In this document: piece after piece, positions 53,023-62,403 of the stretch | Layout: each line of letters opens with the position of its first letter | Position numbering within the stretch: the first letter of the stretch is position 1 | From: Nocardioides sp. | Lineage (GTDB): Bacteria > Actinomycetota > Actinomycetes > Propionibacteriales > Nocardioidaceae | DNA: 64,000 bases | Direction: 5' to 3' | Assembly (NCBI GenBank): GCA_025924815.1 | Contig: JAICHQ010000003.1 | Coordinates: 1 to 64,000, forward strand | Made by a program: the position numbers and the translations under genes | Notes under the pieces: model-generated | Told to the model about the DNA's origin: nothing | The model's database searches: none | Seen by the model: the letters and a program-made list of their open reading frames with translations, nothing else

Positions 53023-54900
53023 ATGCGCCGGACGACGTCCCTGGTGGCCGGGCTCGGCGGGCTGCTCGCGATCGGCGTCGCCCCCGGAGCCACGGCCCAG
53101 GACGACCCGGCGTCGGTCGACGCGGGCGCGACGGCCTCGCCGGCAGCCTCCTGCGTGCGTACGCCGGCCCCCCATCCGGTCCGGCGGCCACAGTTCGTCC
53201 GCCGGATCCCGACCGGCGAGACGGGTTGGTTCGCGTCGCCGGGCCTCGCCGACCTCAACGGCGACGGGAGGCTCGAGATCGTCGCGCCGTTCTACTCGAC
53301 GTTCGTCTTCGACGCGAAGGGTCATCAGCTGGCCCGGAAGGCGGCGACCCAGGGGCGGGTCTACGCACCCGAGGTCGTCACCGACCTCGAGGGCGACGGC
53401 GTGCCGGACATCGTGGTCGGCGGGACGGGCAAGGTCGCGGCATACACCTTCCGGCACGGCACGCTGCACCTGAAGAAGGGTTGGCCCGCGTCCGTGCGAA
53501 GCGGCGGCCAGACGCCCGAGGTCCGTGGGCTGGCAGCCGCCGACCTGAACCGCGACGGCCGGGTCGAGGTGGTGGCCACCACCACCAACACCTCGCCGAC
53601 GGGCGCGCAGGTGTTCGTGTTCAACTCCCAGGGGAACCTGTTCCAGCCGAAGGACGGACACCACCCGGCCTGGCCCCGCTACAACCGGCTGACCGGCCAG
53701 GGCAACGACCTGCGCTTCAACCGTGTCGGCAACCACGGCTACGGCGAGTACGGCGAGAACGTCGGCATCGGCAACATCGACGACGACCCCGACCTCGAGA
53801 TCGTCACGACGTTCGACAACCACCAGATCAACGCGTTCAACGACGACGGGACGTCGATCCTCGCCTCGCGGTGGTTCACGAACCCCGAGTCCGACGCGCT
53901 CGGCCGGCGGATGGGATGGGGCCAGTTCATCCGCTGGGCGTCGCCACGAGTGGAGAGGCGGCACTACCACCTGCATGTGGGCGCCTGGCCGAGCCCGGCC
54001 CGCCGGGCCTGGCTGCAGTGGACCGACTCACCTCCGAACGTCGCCGACCTCGACGGTGACGGCCGCAACGAGGTCATCGGCCTTCCCAACGTCGAGCGCC
54101 ACATCCCCTACCGCACCCAGGGGTACGCCTTCATGGCGCTGGACGGGGCGTACGGCGACGGGCACCGCTCGGCGCGGCGGCACGCCGGCTTCGAGTCCCT
54201 CCCGATGTCGAACCATCCCCGCTACCGGCCGGCCGGTGACTGGTACCCGCCCAGCGGGATCCCGGCCCCGACCATGGTGGACATCGCCGGGGACTCGCGA
54301 CCCGAGATCGTCGCCGCGCTGCCCGGCGGCAGGGTGTACGCGGTGAGCCCGGGCGGTCAGGTGCTCTGGAGCACGAGGTATGCGCCCCGACGCTCGAGGA
54401 CGTTCGCCTCCGAGGTCGTCGCTGCCGACCTGAACAAGGATGGCCGACCCGAGCTGGTGTTCGGCACCTACGCGCTCCATCGCAGGGCCGGACGCCTGAT
54501 CGTGCTCTCGCCCACCGGGCACGAGCTCTCGGTCACTCGGCTGCGTCACCAGCGACCCGACGGCAACGGCATCGGCGTGCCGGCGGCGCCATCCATCGGC
54601 GACCTCACCGGCAACGGCACGCTCGAGATCGTGCTCACCACCTTCGACCACGGCATCGACGTCTACACCGTCCCCGGCTCCGGCACCGGCTGCCTGCCGT
54701 GGCCCACCGGCCGCGGCAACCTGCTGCGCAACGGGATGAGCGGCTTCACCGCACCCCGACGCCGGCCCTCGTCCTCAGCCTGGGATCCAGGCCTGCGTCA
54801 CATCTGCCTGGCCCGGTCTCCCAGGATCCGCATGGCCGCGAGCTTTCCGGGACCACCGGTGACGCAGCCGCCGGGGTGGGTGCCGGAGCCGCACTGGTAG
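53023..54900 (+). CDS. Secreted FG-GAP/VCBS repeat protein
   Basis: This 625-residue exported protein has a signal peptide at 1-26 (MRRTTSLVAGLGGLLAIGVAPGA cut at ATAQ). About eight FG-GAP repeats with calcium-binding Asp/Asn loops follow: ADLNGDGRLEIVA, TDLEGDGVPDIVV, ADLNRDGRVEVVA, IDDDPDLEIV, ADLDGDGRNEVIG, DIAGDSRPEIVA, ADLNKDGRPELVF and DLTGNGTLEIV. These fold as an alpha-integrin-like beta-propeller. The natural end seems to be near TGRGNLLRNGMSG; the last 50 residues run antisense into the facing flavoprotein gene (103-base overlap). The leaderless promoter sets the start. A cell-surface or extracellular binding role is probable. Confidence 0.88.
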   Translation: MRRTTSLVAGLGGLLAIGVAPGATAQDDPASVDAGATASPAASCVRTPAPHPVRRPQFVRRIPTGETGWFASPGLADLNGDGRLEIVAPFYSTFVFDAKGHQLARKAATQGRVYAPEVVTDLEGDGVPDIVVGGTGKVAAYTFRHGTLHLKKGWPASVRSGGQTPEVRGLAAADLNRDGRVEVVATTTNTSPTGAQVFVFNSQGNLFQPKDGHHPAWPRYNRLTGQGNDLRFNRVGNHGYGEYGENVGIGNIDDDPDLEIVTTFDNHQINAFNDDGTSILASRWFTNPESDALGRRMGWGQFIRWASPRVERRHYHLHVGAWPSPARRAWLQWTDSPPNVADLDGDGRNEVIGLPNVERHIPYRTQGYAFMALDGAYGDGHRSARRHAGFESLPMSNHPRYRPAGDWYPPSGIPAPTMVDIAGDSRPEIVAALPGGRVYAVSPGGQVLWSTRYAPRRSRTFASEVVAADLNKDGRPELVFGTYALHRRAGRLIVLSPTGHELSVTRLRHQRPDGNGIGVPAAPSIGDLTGNGTLEIVLTTFDHGIDVYTVPGSGTGCLPWPTGRGNLLRNGMSGFTAPRRRPSSSAWDPGLRHICLARSPRIRMAASFPGPPVTQPPGWVPEPHW

Positions 54901-56393
54901 TAGCCGTCGATCGGGGTGTTGTAGCGCGCATAGCCGGGCGCCGGCCGCATGAAGTACATCTGCGGGGCCAGGAACTCGCCGTGGAAGATGTTGCCCTCGG
55001 TCAGCCCCGCGATCCTCTCGATGTCGACCGGCGTGACCACCTCACGGTGGACGACCAGATCGCCGAAGCCGGGGAAGTGGGTCTCGAGCACGGCCTGCAC
55101 GGTGTCGCCGAACGTCTCGCGTTCGGTGCCCCAGTCGCCGCCCTTGAGCTCGTAGGGCGCGTACTGGATGAAGCAGCTCATCACGTGCTTGCCCGGAGGA
55201 GCCATGTCCGGATCGATCACCGACTGGATCGACCCGTCGATGTAGGGCCTCTGGGAGTACCAGCCGTACTTCGCGTCGTCGTACGCGCGCTCGAGGTACT
55301 CCATCGTCGGCGCGATGTTGATGAAGCCGCCGTAGTGATCGATGCGGCCCTTGAGCGCCGGGTAGACCGGAAGGTCGTCCAGCGCGAAGTTGACCTTCGC
55401 CGAGGTGCCCTGGAAGCGGTAGCGGCGGATCGCCTCGTTGAACTCGCTCGGCAGCTCCGCGGGGTCGACGATCTCGGTGAACGTACGCCGGGGGTCCAGC
55501 GCGCTGACCACGACGGGCGCGGTGAACTCCGTGCCGTCCGCCAGGGCCACGCCCGTGGCCCGCCCGTCCTTGGTGATCAGGTGGTCGACGTGGGAGTCGA
55601 GCCGGATGGTCACCCCGAGCGCCTCCGCCGCCCGCTGCAGGACCTGGGTGAAGCCACCGTTGCCGCCCTTGTGGAACCCCCAGACCCCGTCCTTGCCGTC
55701 CTGCTCCCCCATCATGTGGAACAGCAGCACCAGGCCGGAGCCCTGCGACATCGGACCGACCTTGTTGCCGATGATGCCGGACGAGGCGATGGAGGCCTTG
55801 ATGATGTCGGACTCGAAGTAGTCGTCCAGGAGGTCCGCCGCACTGCCGGTGAGGAACCGGACCAGGTCGTGGAGGGTCTTCCGGTCCGCGGTCTTCAGGT
55901 GCTCGAGCAGCCACGCGACGTCGGCGGCGTCCGCCGGGTCGTCGCTGAAGACGTCGGGCGGCGCGGCGTCGAACAGCGGCTTGGCCAGCTGGATGATCCG
56001 CTGGCTGTCGTGGCTCCAGCGGTGGTAGGCGTCGACGTCGCGCCTGCTGTGCCGGGCGATCTCCTGGTCGTTGAACTGGTCGTCCTCGGTCAGCAGGAGG
56101 TAGTCGCCGTCGTCCTTGGGTGCGAAGTGCGTCGGCATCAGCAACGGCAGGAACCCGTGCTCGACGAGGTCGAGCTCCTGGATGATCTCGGGCCGCAACA
56201 GACTCAAGGCGTAGGAGAACGTCGTGAAGGAGAAGCCGGGCTCCAGCTCCTCGGTGATCGCGGCCCCGCCGACGAACGCACGCCGTTCGAGCACCAGGAC
56301 CTTCAACCCGCCCTTGGCGAGGTACGACGCGTTGACCAGGCCGTTGTGACCTCCACCGACGATGATCGCGTCGTAGCTGTTGGCGCCGGCCAT
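54798..56393 (-). CDS. Phytoene-desaturase-like FAD oxidoreductase
   Basis: This 531-residue flavoprotein has the dinucleotide-binding DAIIVGGGHNGLVNASYLAKGGLKVLVLERR at about 8-38, then FVGGAAITEE. The C-terminal FAD-closing motif is YYQCGSGTHPGGCVTGGPGKLAA. The long internal substrate domain (DIIKASIASSGIIGNKVGPMSQGSGLVLL) places it with the PYROXD2-like amine-oxidase/CrtI-related group, not true carotenoid desaturases. ATG 56393 overlaps the GcvT-like stop as TGATG. The substrate is unknown; pairing with an aminomethyltransferase-type protein hints at oxidation of a methylated amine or similar compound. Confidence 0.87.
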   Translation of the reverse strand: MAGANSYDAIIVGGGHNGLVNASYLAKGGLKVLVLERRAFVGGAAITEELEPGFSFTTFSYALSLLRPEIIQELDLVEHGFLPLLMPTHFAPKDDGDYLLLTEDDQFNDQEIARHSRRDVDAYHRWSHDSQRIIQLAKPLFDAAPPDVFSDDPADAADVAWLLEHLKTADRKTLHDLVRFLTGSAADLLDDYFESDIIKASIASSGIIGNKVGPMSQGSGLVLLFHMMGEQDGKDGVWGFHKGGNGGFTQVLQRAAEALGVTIRLDSHVDHLITKDGRATGVALADGTEFTAPVVVSALDPRRTFTEIVDPAELPSEFNEAIRRYRFQGTSAKVNFALDDLPVYPALKGRIDHYGGFINIAPTMEYLERAYDDAKYGWYSQRPYIDGSIQSVIDPDMAPPGKHVMSCFIQYAPYELKGGDWGTERETFGDTVQAVLETHFPGFGDLVVHREVVTPVDIERIAGLTEGNIFHGEFLAPQMYFMRPAPGYARYNTPIDGYYQCGSGTHPGGCVTGGPGKLAAMRILGDRARQM

Positions 56394-57655
56394 CACTGCT
56401 CCATCCGGGTCGTGATCGTCGCCAGCTCACGCGGCGACGAGCTGGTCTTGCGGGGTGGGTTGTAGAGGGGCAGGCGGGCCGTGACGGCCGGCACCGAGAG
56501 GTACTCGTGGTCGGCGGTCATCTCGACGTGCACCGTCGTCCCCTTCGCGGCCAGCTCGGGTTTCACGCGGGCGATCGCGATGTGTCGCTGCAGCACGGGC
56601 GAGTACATGAAGCTGGTCGCGTAGCCGACCGAGGTCTCGCGGTCGGGTGTCGCGTACAGCATCAGCTCCCACGGCAGCGGGTTCTCGTCCTTGGGGATCA
56701 GGAGCCCGCGGTCGGTGAACAGCCGGGCGTACTCCTGCCAGTCGACCCACAGCCCGACCGTCGCCCAGCGCGACGTGCCGTCGCGGAGCTCGCGCTCGAT
56801 CGCGCGGCGACCGATGAACGGACGGTCCTCGCCCAGCGCGGAGCCGCCCTTGCCGAGCATCCAGCCGAAGCCGAGCTCCTGGGCGGTGAACCGCTCGGCG
56901 TCGGTGAAGGCGTAGCGGGCCGAGGAGAACTCGACGTTGATCAGCGACAGTCCGGCCTCGATGCGCAGCATCATCAAGGCGTCCTCGCCGAAGGGCCGGA
57001 AGCCCTGGCCCTCTCCTGCCTGGATGATCTTGTCGAGAACGCCCAGGGCGTCGTCGGCCTCCACGGTGACCTCGAAGCCGAGGTCGCCGGTGTAGCCGGT
57101 CCGCGAGATCGTGACCGGCGCCCCCACGATCTTGGCGGGGGTGAGACCGAAGAACGCCAGGTCGGTGACCTCGGGTGCGAGCGTCGCGAGGATCTCGCGG
57201 GAGCGCGGCCCCTGGATCGCGAGCATCCCGTAGTCGGGGCTGACGTCCTCGATCTCGACTCGGAGCCGTCCACGCAGGCTCTCGAGGTAGCCGAGGTTCG
57301 CGTCGGCGGCCGTCAGCAGCCAGTCGTCGTCGGCGTTGCGGAACACCACGCCGTCCTCGAGCACGTAGCCGGCGTCGTCGCACCAGACCGTGTACATCGC
57401 CTGGCCGGGTCGGCAGCGGCGTACGTCGCGGGTCATCATCGAGGCCAGCAGCCGCTCGGAGTCCGGGCCGGTGATCCGGTACTTGTACAGCGGTGAGGTG
57501 TCGAAGAACCCCGCCGAGTTGCGCACCGCGAAGTACTCGTGCTTGGCCGACATGTCATAGCGCAACGACGAGAGATGGCCCGCCCAGTGTCCGTAGAGGC
57601 CGGTCTGGTTGAGCTCGTTGAGCCGCGCGTGGAAAGGCGTCGTCTTCATCATCAT
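56393..57655 (-). CDS. GcvT/DmdA-type aminomethyltransferase family protein
   Basis: This 420-residue protein has the GcvT fold that binds tetrahydrofolate. YFAVRNSAGFFDTSPLYKYRITGPDSERLL at about 40-69 and AIQGPRSREIL at about 144-154 match the folate-binding T-protein pattern. ISRTGYTGDLGFEVTVEADDALGV at about 183-206 and GFRPFGEDALMMLRIEAGL follow. A C-terminal beta-barrel domain includes VGYATSFMYSPVLQRHIAIARV. No other glycine-cleavage genes are near. Relatives include dimethylglycine and DMSP demethylases. ATG 57655 lies nine bases after TAGGGT. Operon with the FAD oxidoreductase suggests demethylation of a small amine. Confidence 0.87.
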   Translation of the reverse strand: MMMKTTPFHARLNELNQTGLYGHWAGHLSSLRYDMSAKHEYFAVRNSAGFFDTSPLYKYRITGPDSERLLASMMTRDVRRCRPGQAMYTVWCDDAGYVLEDGVVFRNADDDWLLTAADANLGYLESLRGRLRVEIEDVSPDYGMLAIQGPRSREILATLAPEVTDLAFFGLTPAKIVGAPVTISRTGYTGDLGFEVTVEADDALGVLDKIIQAGEGQGFRPFGEDALMMLRIEAGLSLINVEFSSARYAFTDAERFTAQELGFGWMLGKGGSALGEDRPFIGRRAIERELRDGTSRWATVGLWVDWQEYARLFTDRGLLIPKDENPLPWELMLYATPDRETSVGYATSFMYSPVLQRHIAIARVKPELAAKGTTVHVEMTADHEYLSVPAVTARLPLYNPPRKTSSSPRELATITTRMEQ

Positions 57656-57664
57656 GGCGTCGCC

Positions 57665-57689
57665 ACCCTAGCCTGAACAGCCGTTCAGG
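57665..57689 (-). promoter_or_regulatory. Promoter and palindromic operator of the GcvT-like operon
   Basis: TAGGGT (57670 to 57665) is the -10 hexamer, nine bases before ATG 57655. Immediately upstream CCTGAAC-AGCC-GTTCAGG (57672-57689) is a perfect palindrome with 7-base arms and 4-base centre, in the spacer/-35 zone. TetR-family regulators commonly use sites of this form. No TetR gene is present in the window. The palindrome also follows the SpoIID-like gene stop and could be its terminator hairpin. Confidence 0.5.
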
Positions 57690-57716
57690 GGCTAGCCGTC
57701 CGGAGCGGCTCGGCTC

Positions 57717-58922
57717 TCAGCTCGCGACCGAGAAGGTGATCCAGGTCGATCTGAGCCCGAGCGCGCCTCGGAAGCCGTCGCCGGTGAGGGCCTTGGTGCC
57801 CGTGCTGCCGACGAGCCGCATCGACTCGATCCGGCCGTTCCACTGGCCGTTGCCGTCGCGCTGGGTCACCGCGATCCGGCGCAGGTTGCCGATCCCCGGC
57901 CAGTGCCTCTCGATCGCCGCGTCGGAGATCGTCGTGCGCCAGGTGTGGTTGGGGTTGCCCGACCACCCGTCGTAGGGGTCCTGCTTGGCAACGAGGTACG
58001 GCTGGCTGCTCTTCGCCAGCCACCCGCCGTTGCTGGAGCCGAACTCGGTGAAGGCGGGCTTCTGGTCGTACAGCCGGACCTGGTGCGCCGTCTTGGCGAC
58101 GGCACGGTCGGTGCTCGAGGTCTCGGCCGTGGCGCCGCCGTACACCTGGCAGCTGGTGGTGTCGCAGATGGCCGCGCGCGAGCTCAGCGGGTGTGCGATC
58201 TTGTACGCCGCATAGGTGCGCGCGGCGATCGCCTGGGCACGCAACGCGGCCTGGTGCCACGACGCGGGCATCTCGAGCGCCACGACGCCGCGGACGTAGT
58301 TCTCGAGCGAGACCTTGTTGACCGTGATCCGGCCCGGGTGGCCCTTGATCGGAGCCTTCGACTACAACGTGCCGCGGTAGCTCACCCGGCCGCCGGCGAC
58401 CACGAGCCGCAGCAGCTTGCCGGTGGAGCGGAACTCCCCGTCGCCGTCGAGGGTACGCCAGGTGTGCCATGCGTCGGTCAGGTAGGAGACCTTGGTGCCG
58501 CCGGCACTCCCACTGCTGAGCCGCCACCGGGTCGCCTTGCCCGGCGCGCCGGTGGTCGGCACGTGGCGGGCTGCGCCGCCCGCGAGGTCGCGGACGAGTA
58601 GACCGTGGCGCGCGAGGACCGTCGTGTTGTGGTCGGAGTCGGCGCTGATCCACACCCGGATGTTGCCGCCGACCGTGCCGGCCTGGGTGTGGGGGTAGTA
58701 GAACCGGACGATCCTCTGGGCGCTGAGGCCCTGCCGCGCCGCGCCCTCCGCGCCGTACTGGCTCATCCCGTGTCCGTGGCCCCACCCGTGTCCGCGGATC
58801 ACGATGGTGGCGTGACGCGGGACGGTCAGGCCCGCGGCTGCGGCGGGCTCGAGCGCACCGCCGAGCGCGACCAGAGCGGACGTGGCTGCGGCGAGCAGAA
58901 GACAGGAGTGACGGGAGCGCAT
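57717..58922 (-). pseudogene. SpoIID/LytB-domain protein gene interrupted by an in-frame amber codon
   Basis: ATG 58922 opens a signal peptide (MRSRHSCLLLAAATSALVAL) and then the SpoIID motif GHGWGHGHGMSQYGAEGAARQG at about 44-65, with YYPHT. The frame meets TAG at 58364-58362 after SYRGTL. With no change of frame, family sequence resumes at once: RITVNKVSLENYVRGVVALEMPASWHQAALRAQAIAARTYA, then a Cys pair CDTTSCQVYGG and the closing domain to 57717. Both halves match one protein of 401 codons, as in SpoIID-type peptidoglycan (denuded glycan) transglycosylases. A single nonsense change (for example CAG to TAG) explains it. A sequencing error or amber read-through is possible. Confidence 0.8.
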
Positions 58923-58946
58923 GGTGGGGTCAAGGGGAACACGAGG

Positions 58947-60353
58947 TCACACGCGATGCAACCTGCGGGCGGCCTCCGCGACCGACCCGCTGATCGAGGG
59001 GTACACGGTGAAGGCCTGCGCGAGCTGGTCGGCCGTCATCGACTGGGCGACCGCGATCGAGACCGGATGGATGAGCTCGCTGGCCCTCGGGGCCACCACC
59101 ACGCCCCCGACGATGATGCCGGTGCCGGGTCGGCAGAAGAGCTTGACGAAGCCGTCGCGGACGCCCTGCATCTTGGCGCGGGCGTTGCCGGCCAGGGGCA
59201 GCATCACCTGGTCGGCCTGGATCTCGCCACGGTCGACCGCCTGCTGCGACCAGCCGACGGTGGCGATCTCGGGCGAGGTGAAGACGTTGGAGGAGACCTT
59301 CTTGAGGTCCAGAGGGCTGACGGCGTCCCCGAGGAAGTGCCACATCGCGATCCGGCCCTGCATGGCGGCCACGCTGGCCAGCATCAGCACCCCCGTGCAG
59401 TCGCCGGCGGCGTACACCCCGCGTGCGGTGGTGCGCGAGACCCGGTCGACGGTCACGAACCCGCGGTCGTCGACGTCGACCCCGGCGCTCTCCAGACCCA
59501 GCCCCTCGGCCCGGGGGACCGAGCCCACGGCGAGGATGCAGTGCGATCCCCGGACCGTGCGGCCGTCGGTCAGGGTGACCGTCACGGTGTCCGCGTCGCG
59601 GCTCACCGAGGCCATCCTCGAGTGACCGAGCAGATGCATCCCCCTCCGGGTCAGAACCTCTTCGAGCACGGTCGCGGCGTCCGCGTCCTCGCCGGGGAGC
59701 ACGCGGTCGCGGCTGGAGACGAGGGTGACCTCGACACCCAAGGCGAGGTAGCCGCTGGCGAACTCGGCGCCCGTGACCCCGGAGCCGACCACGATCAGGT
59801 GGGCCGGCAGCTCGGTGAGGTCGTAGACCTGCTCCCACGTGAGGATGCGCTCGCCGTCGGGCCGGGCCCCGGCAGTGATGCGCGGCGCCGCCCCGGTCGC
59901 GAGCAGCACGGCGTCGGCCGCGAGCCGCTCCTCGCCGTCGCCGGTGTCGACGACCACCGTGTCGGCGCCGTCGAGGCGGCCGCGTCCGCGCAGGACGCGC
60001 ACCCCCTCCTTCTCGAGCCGCTGGGCGATGTCCACGCTCTGGTCGTGGGCGAGCTGCTTGACCCGGGCGTTGACCCGGGCGAGGTCCACGGACACCCTGC
60101 GCATGGTCTCGACACGCTCGACCGACGAGGCGAGCTCGACGCCGAGCTCCCCGGCGCCCTCGACGTCGGTCATCAGCTCGGCGGTGGCGATCAGGGTCTT
60201 GCTGGGGACGCAGTCGGTCAGGACCGCCGAGCCGCCGACCCCGTCGGAGTCCACCAGGGTGACCTCGGCTCCGAGCTGGGCGGCCACCAGGCCGGCCTCG
60301 TAGCCACCCGGTCCGCCGCCGACGATGACGACGCGGGAGGTGGCTGCGGGCAT
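58947..60353 (-). CDS. lpdA: NAD(P)H quinone reductase of the disulfide-reductase family
   Basis: This 468-residue flavoprotein is related to lipoamide dehydrogenase. The FAD motif RVVIVGGGPGGYEAGLVAAQ is at 7-26. The active-site region reads GSAVLTDCVPSKT: only Cys48 is present and position 43 is Ala, so the usual redox disulfide is absent, as in mycobacterial LpdA (Rv3303c). The NAD motif LIVVGSGVTGAEFASGYLALG and YAAGDCTGVLMLASVAAMQGRIA follow. The absence of the usual Cys pair fits quinone reduction by direct FAD chemistry. ATG 60353 follows CACAAT (60360-60365) by six bases, leaderless. A dispersed repeat copy lies at its -35 zone. Confidence 0.9.
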   Translation of the reverse strand: MPAATSRVVIVGGGPGGYEAGLVAAQLGAEVTLVDSDGVGGSAVLTDCVPSKTLIATAELMTDVEGAGELGVELASSVERVETMRRVSVDLARVNARVKQLAHDQSVDIAQRLEKEGVRVLRGRGRLDGADTVVVDTGDGEERLAADAVLLATGAAPRITAGARPDGERILTWEQVYDLTELPAHLIVVGSGVTGAEFASGYLALGVEVTLVSSRDRVLPGEDADAATVLEEVLTRRGMHLLGHSRMASVSRDADTVTVTLTDGRTVRGSHCILAVGSVPRAEGLGLESAGVDVDDRGFVTVDRVSRTTARGVYAAGDCTGVLMLASVAAMQGRIAMWHFLGDAVSPLDLKKVSSNVFTSPEIATVGWSQQAVDRGEIQADQVMLPLAGNARAKMQGVRDGFVKLFCRPGTGIIVGGVVVAPRASELIHPVSIAVAQSMTADQLAQAFTVYPSISGSVAEAARRLHRV

Positions 60354-60376
60354 GCGCGCATTGTGTCAGCACCGTC

Positions 60377-60395
60377 GGTCGAGCTGGTCGAGACC
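60377..60395 (+). repeat. Dispersed 19-bp repeat, copy 4
   Basis: GGTCGAGCTGGTCGAGACC differs from copy 1 at two positions. It lies between lpd and lpdA, 12 bases upstream of the lpdA -10 element and so in its -35 region. Confidence 0.65.
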
Positions 60396-60424
60396 ACGGT
60401 CACCGCCTTGCTCACCTCACCGGG

Positions 60425-61846
<1,422 letters not shown>

Positions 61847-61853
61847 ACGAGTC

Positions 61854-61913
61854 AGCCTAGTGATCCTGGCCATTCCCGGCGTGCCGGGTCGCGGGTCCCT
61901 CTGCCACTACCCT
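61854..61913. promoter_or_regulatory. Divergent leaderless promoters for lpd and the cyclotransferase-like gene
   Basis: Leftward TAGGCT (61859 to 61854) ends seven bases before GTG 61846. Rightward TACCCT (61908-61913) ends six bases before GTG 61920. Neither gene has a ribosome binding site. Confidence 0.55.
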
Positions 61914-61919
61914 GTGCCC

Positions 61920-62372
61920 GTGCCCCTGTACGCCGCCTACGCGTCGAACCTCGACCCGCGGCGCATGGGTCGCCGGTGCCCCCACTCCCCCCTGCAGACC
62001 ACCGGCTGGCTGACCGGGTGGCGGCTCACCTTCGGTGGCGAGGACCTCGGCTGGGACGGGGCCCTGTCCACCATCGTCGAGGACCCGATCGAGCAGGTCT
62101 TCGTGGCCGTCTACGACGTGTCCCGCGAGGACGAGGCCGACCTCGACGGCTGGGAGTCGACCGACACCGGCCTCTACCGCAAGGTCAAGGTGCGCGTCTC
62201 GACGATGACCGGCGAGCTCCTGGCCTGGACCTACGTGCTGGACGCGTTCGAGGGCGGCCTGCCCAGCGCGTCGTACCTGGGCGTGGTCGCGGACGCCGCC
62301 GAGGCCGCGGACGCGCCGGTCGACTACGTGACCGCGTTGCGCCTGCGGCCGTGCCGGTCGACGGGCCTGTGA
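61920..62372 (+). CDS. Gamma-glutamylcyclotransferase-like (AIG2/GGCT) protein
   Basis: This 150-residue protein has the AIG2/GGCT opening PLYAAYASNLDPRRMGRRCP, in which the tyrosine-x-x-x-Ser-Asn loop binds the gamma-glutamyl group. WRLTFGG and VFVAVYDVSREDEADLDGWE supply the second strand and the candidate catalytic Glu, and YRKVKVRV ends the barrel. It may cleave gamma-glutamyl-amino acids or glutathione/mycothiol-related compounds. The exact reaction is uncertain. GTG 61920 is favoured over GTG 61914 by the spacing to TACCCT. Confidence 0.8.
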   Translation: MPLYAAYASNLDPRRMGRRCPHSPLQTTGWLTGWRLTFGGEDLGWDGALSTIVEDPIEQVFVAVYDVSREDEADLDGWESTDTGLYRKVKVRVSTMTGELLAWTYVLDAFEGGLPSASYLGVVADAAEAADAPVDYVTALRLRPCRSTGL

Positions 62373-62403
62373 CGGCCCTCTGACGGCCCTGTGACGACTC
62401 GGC

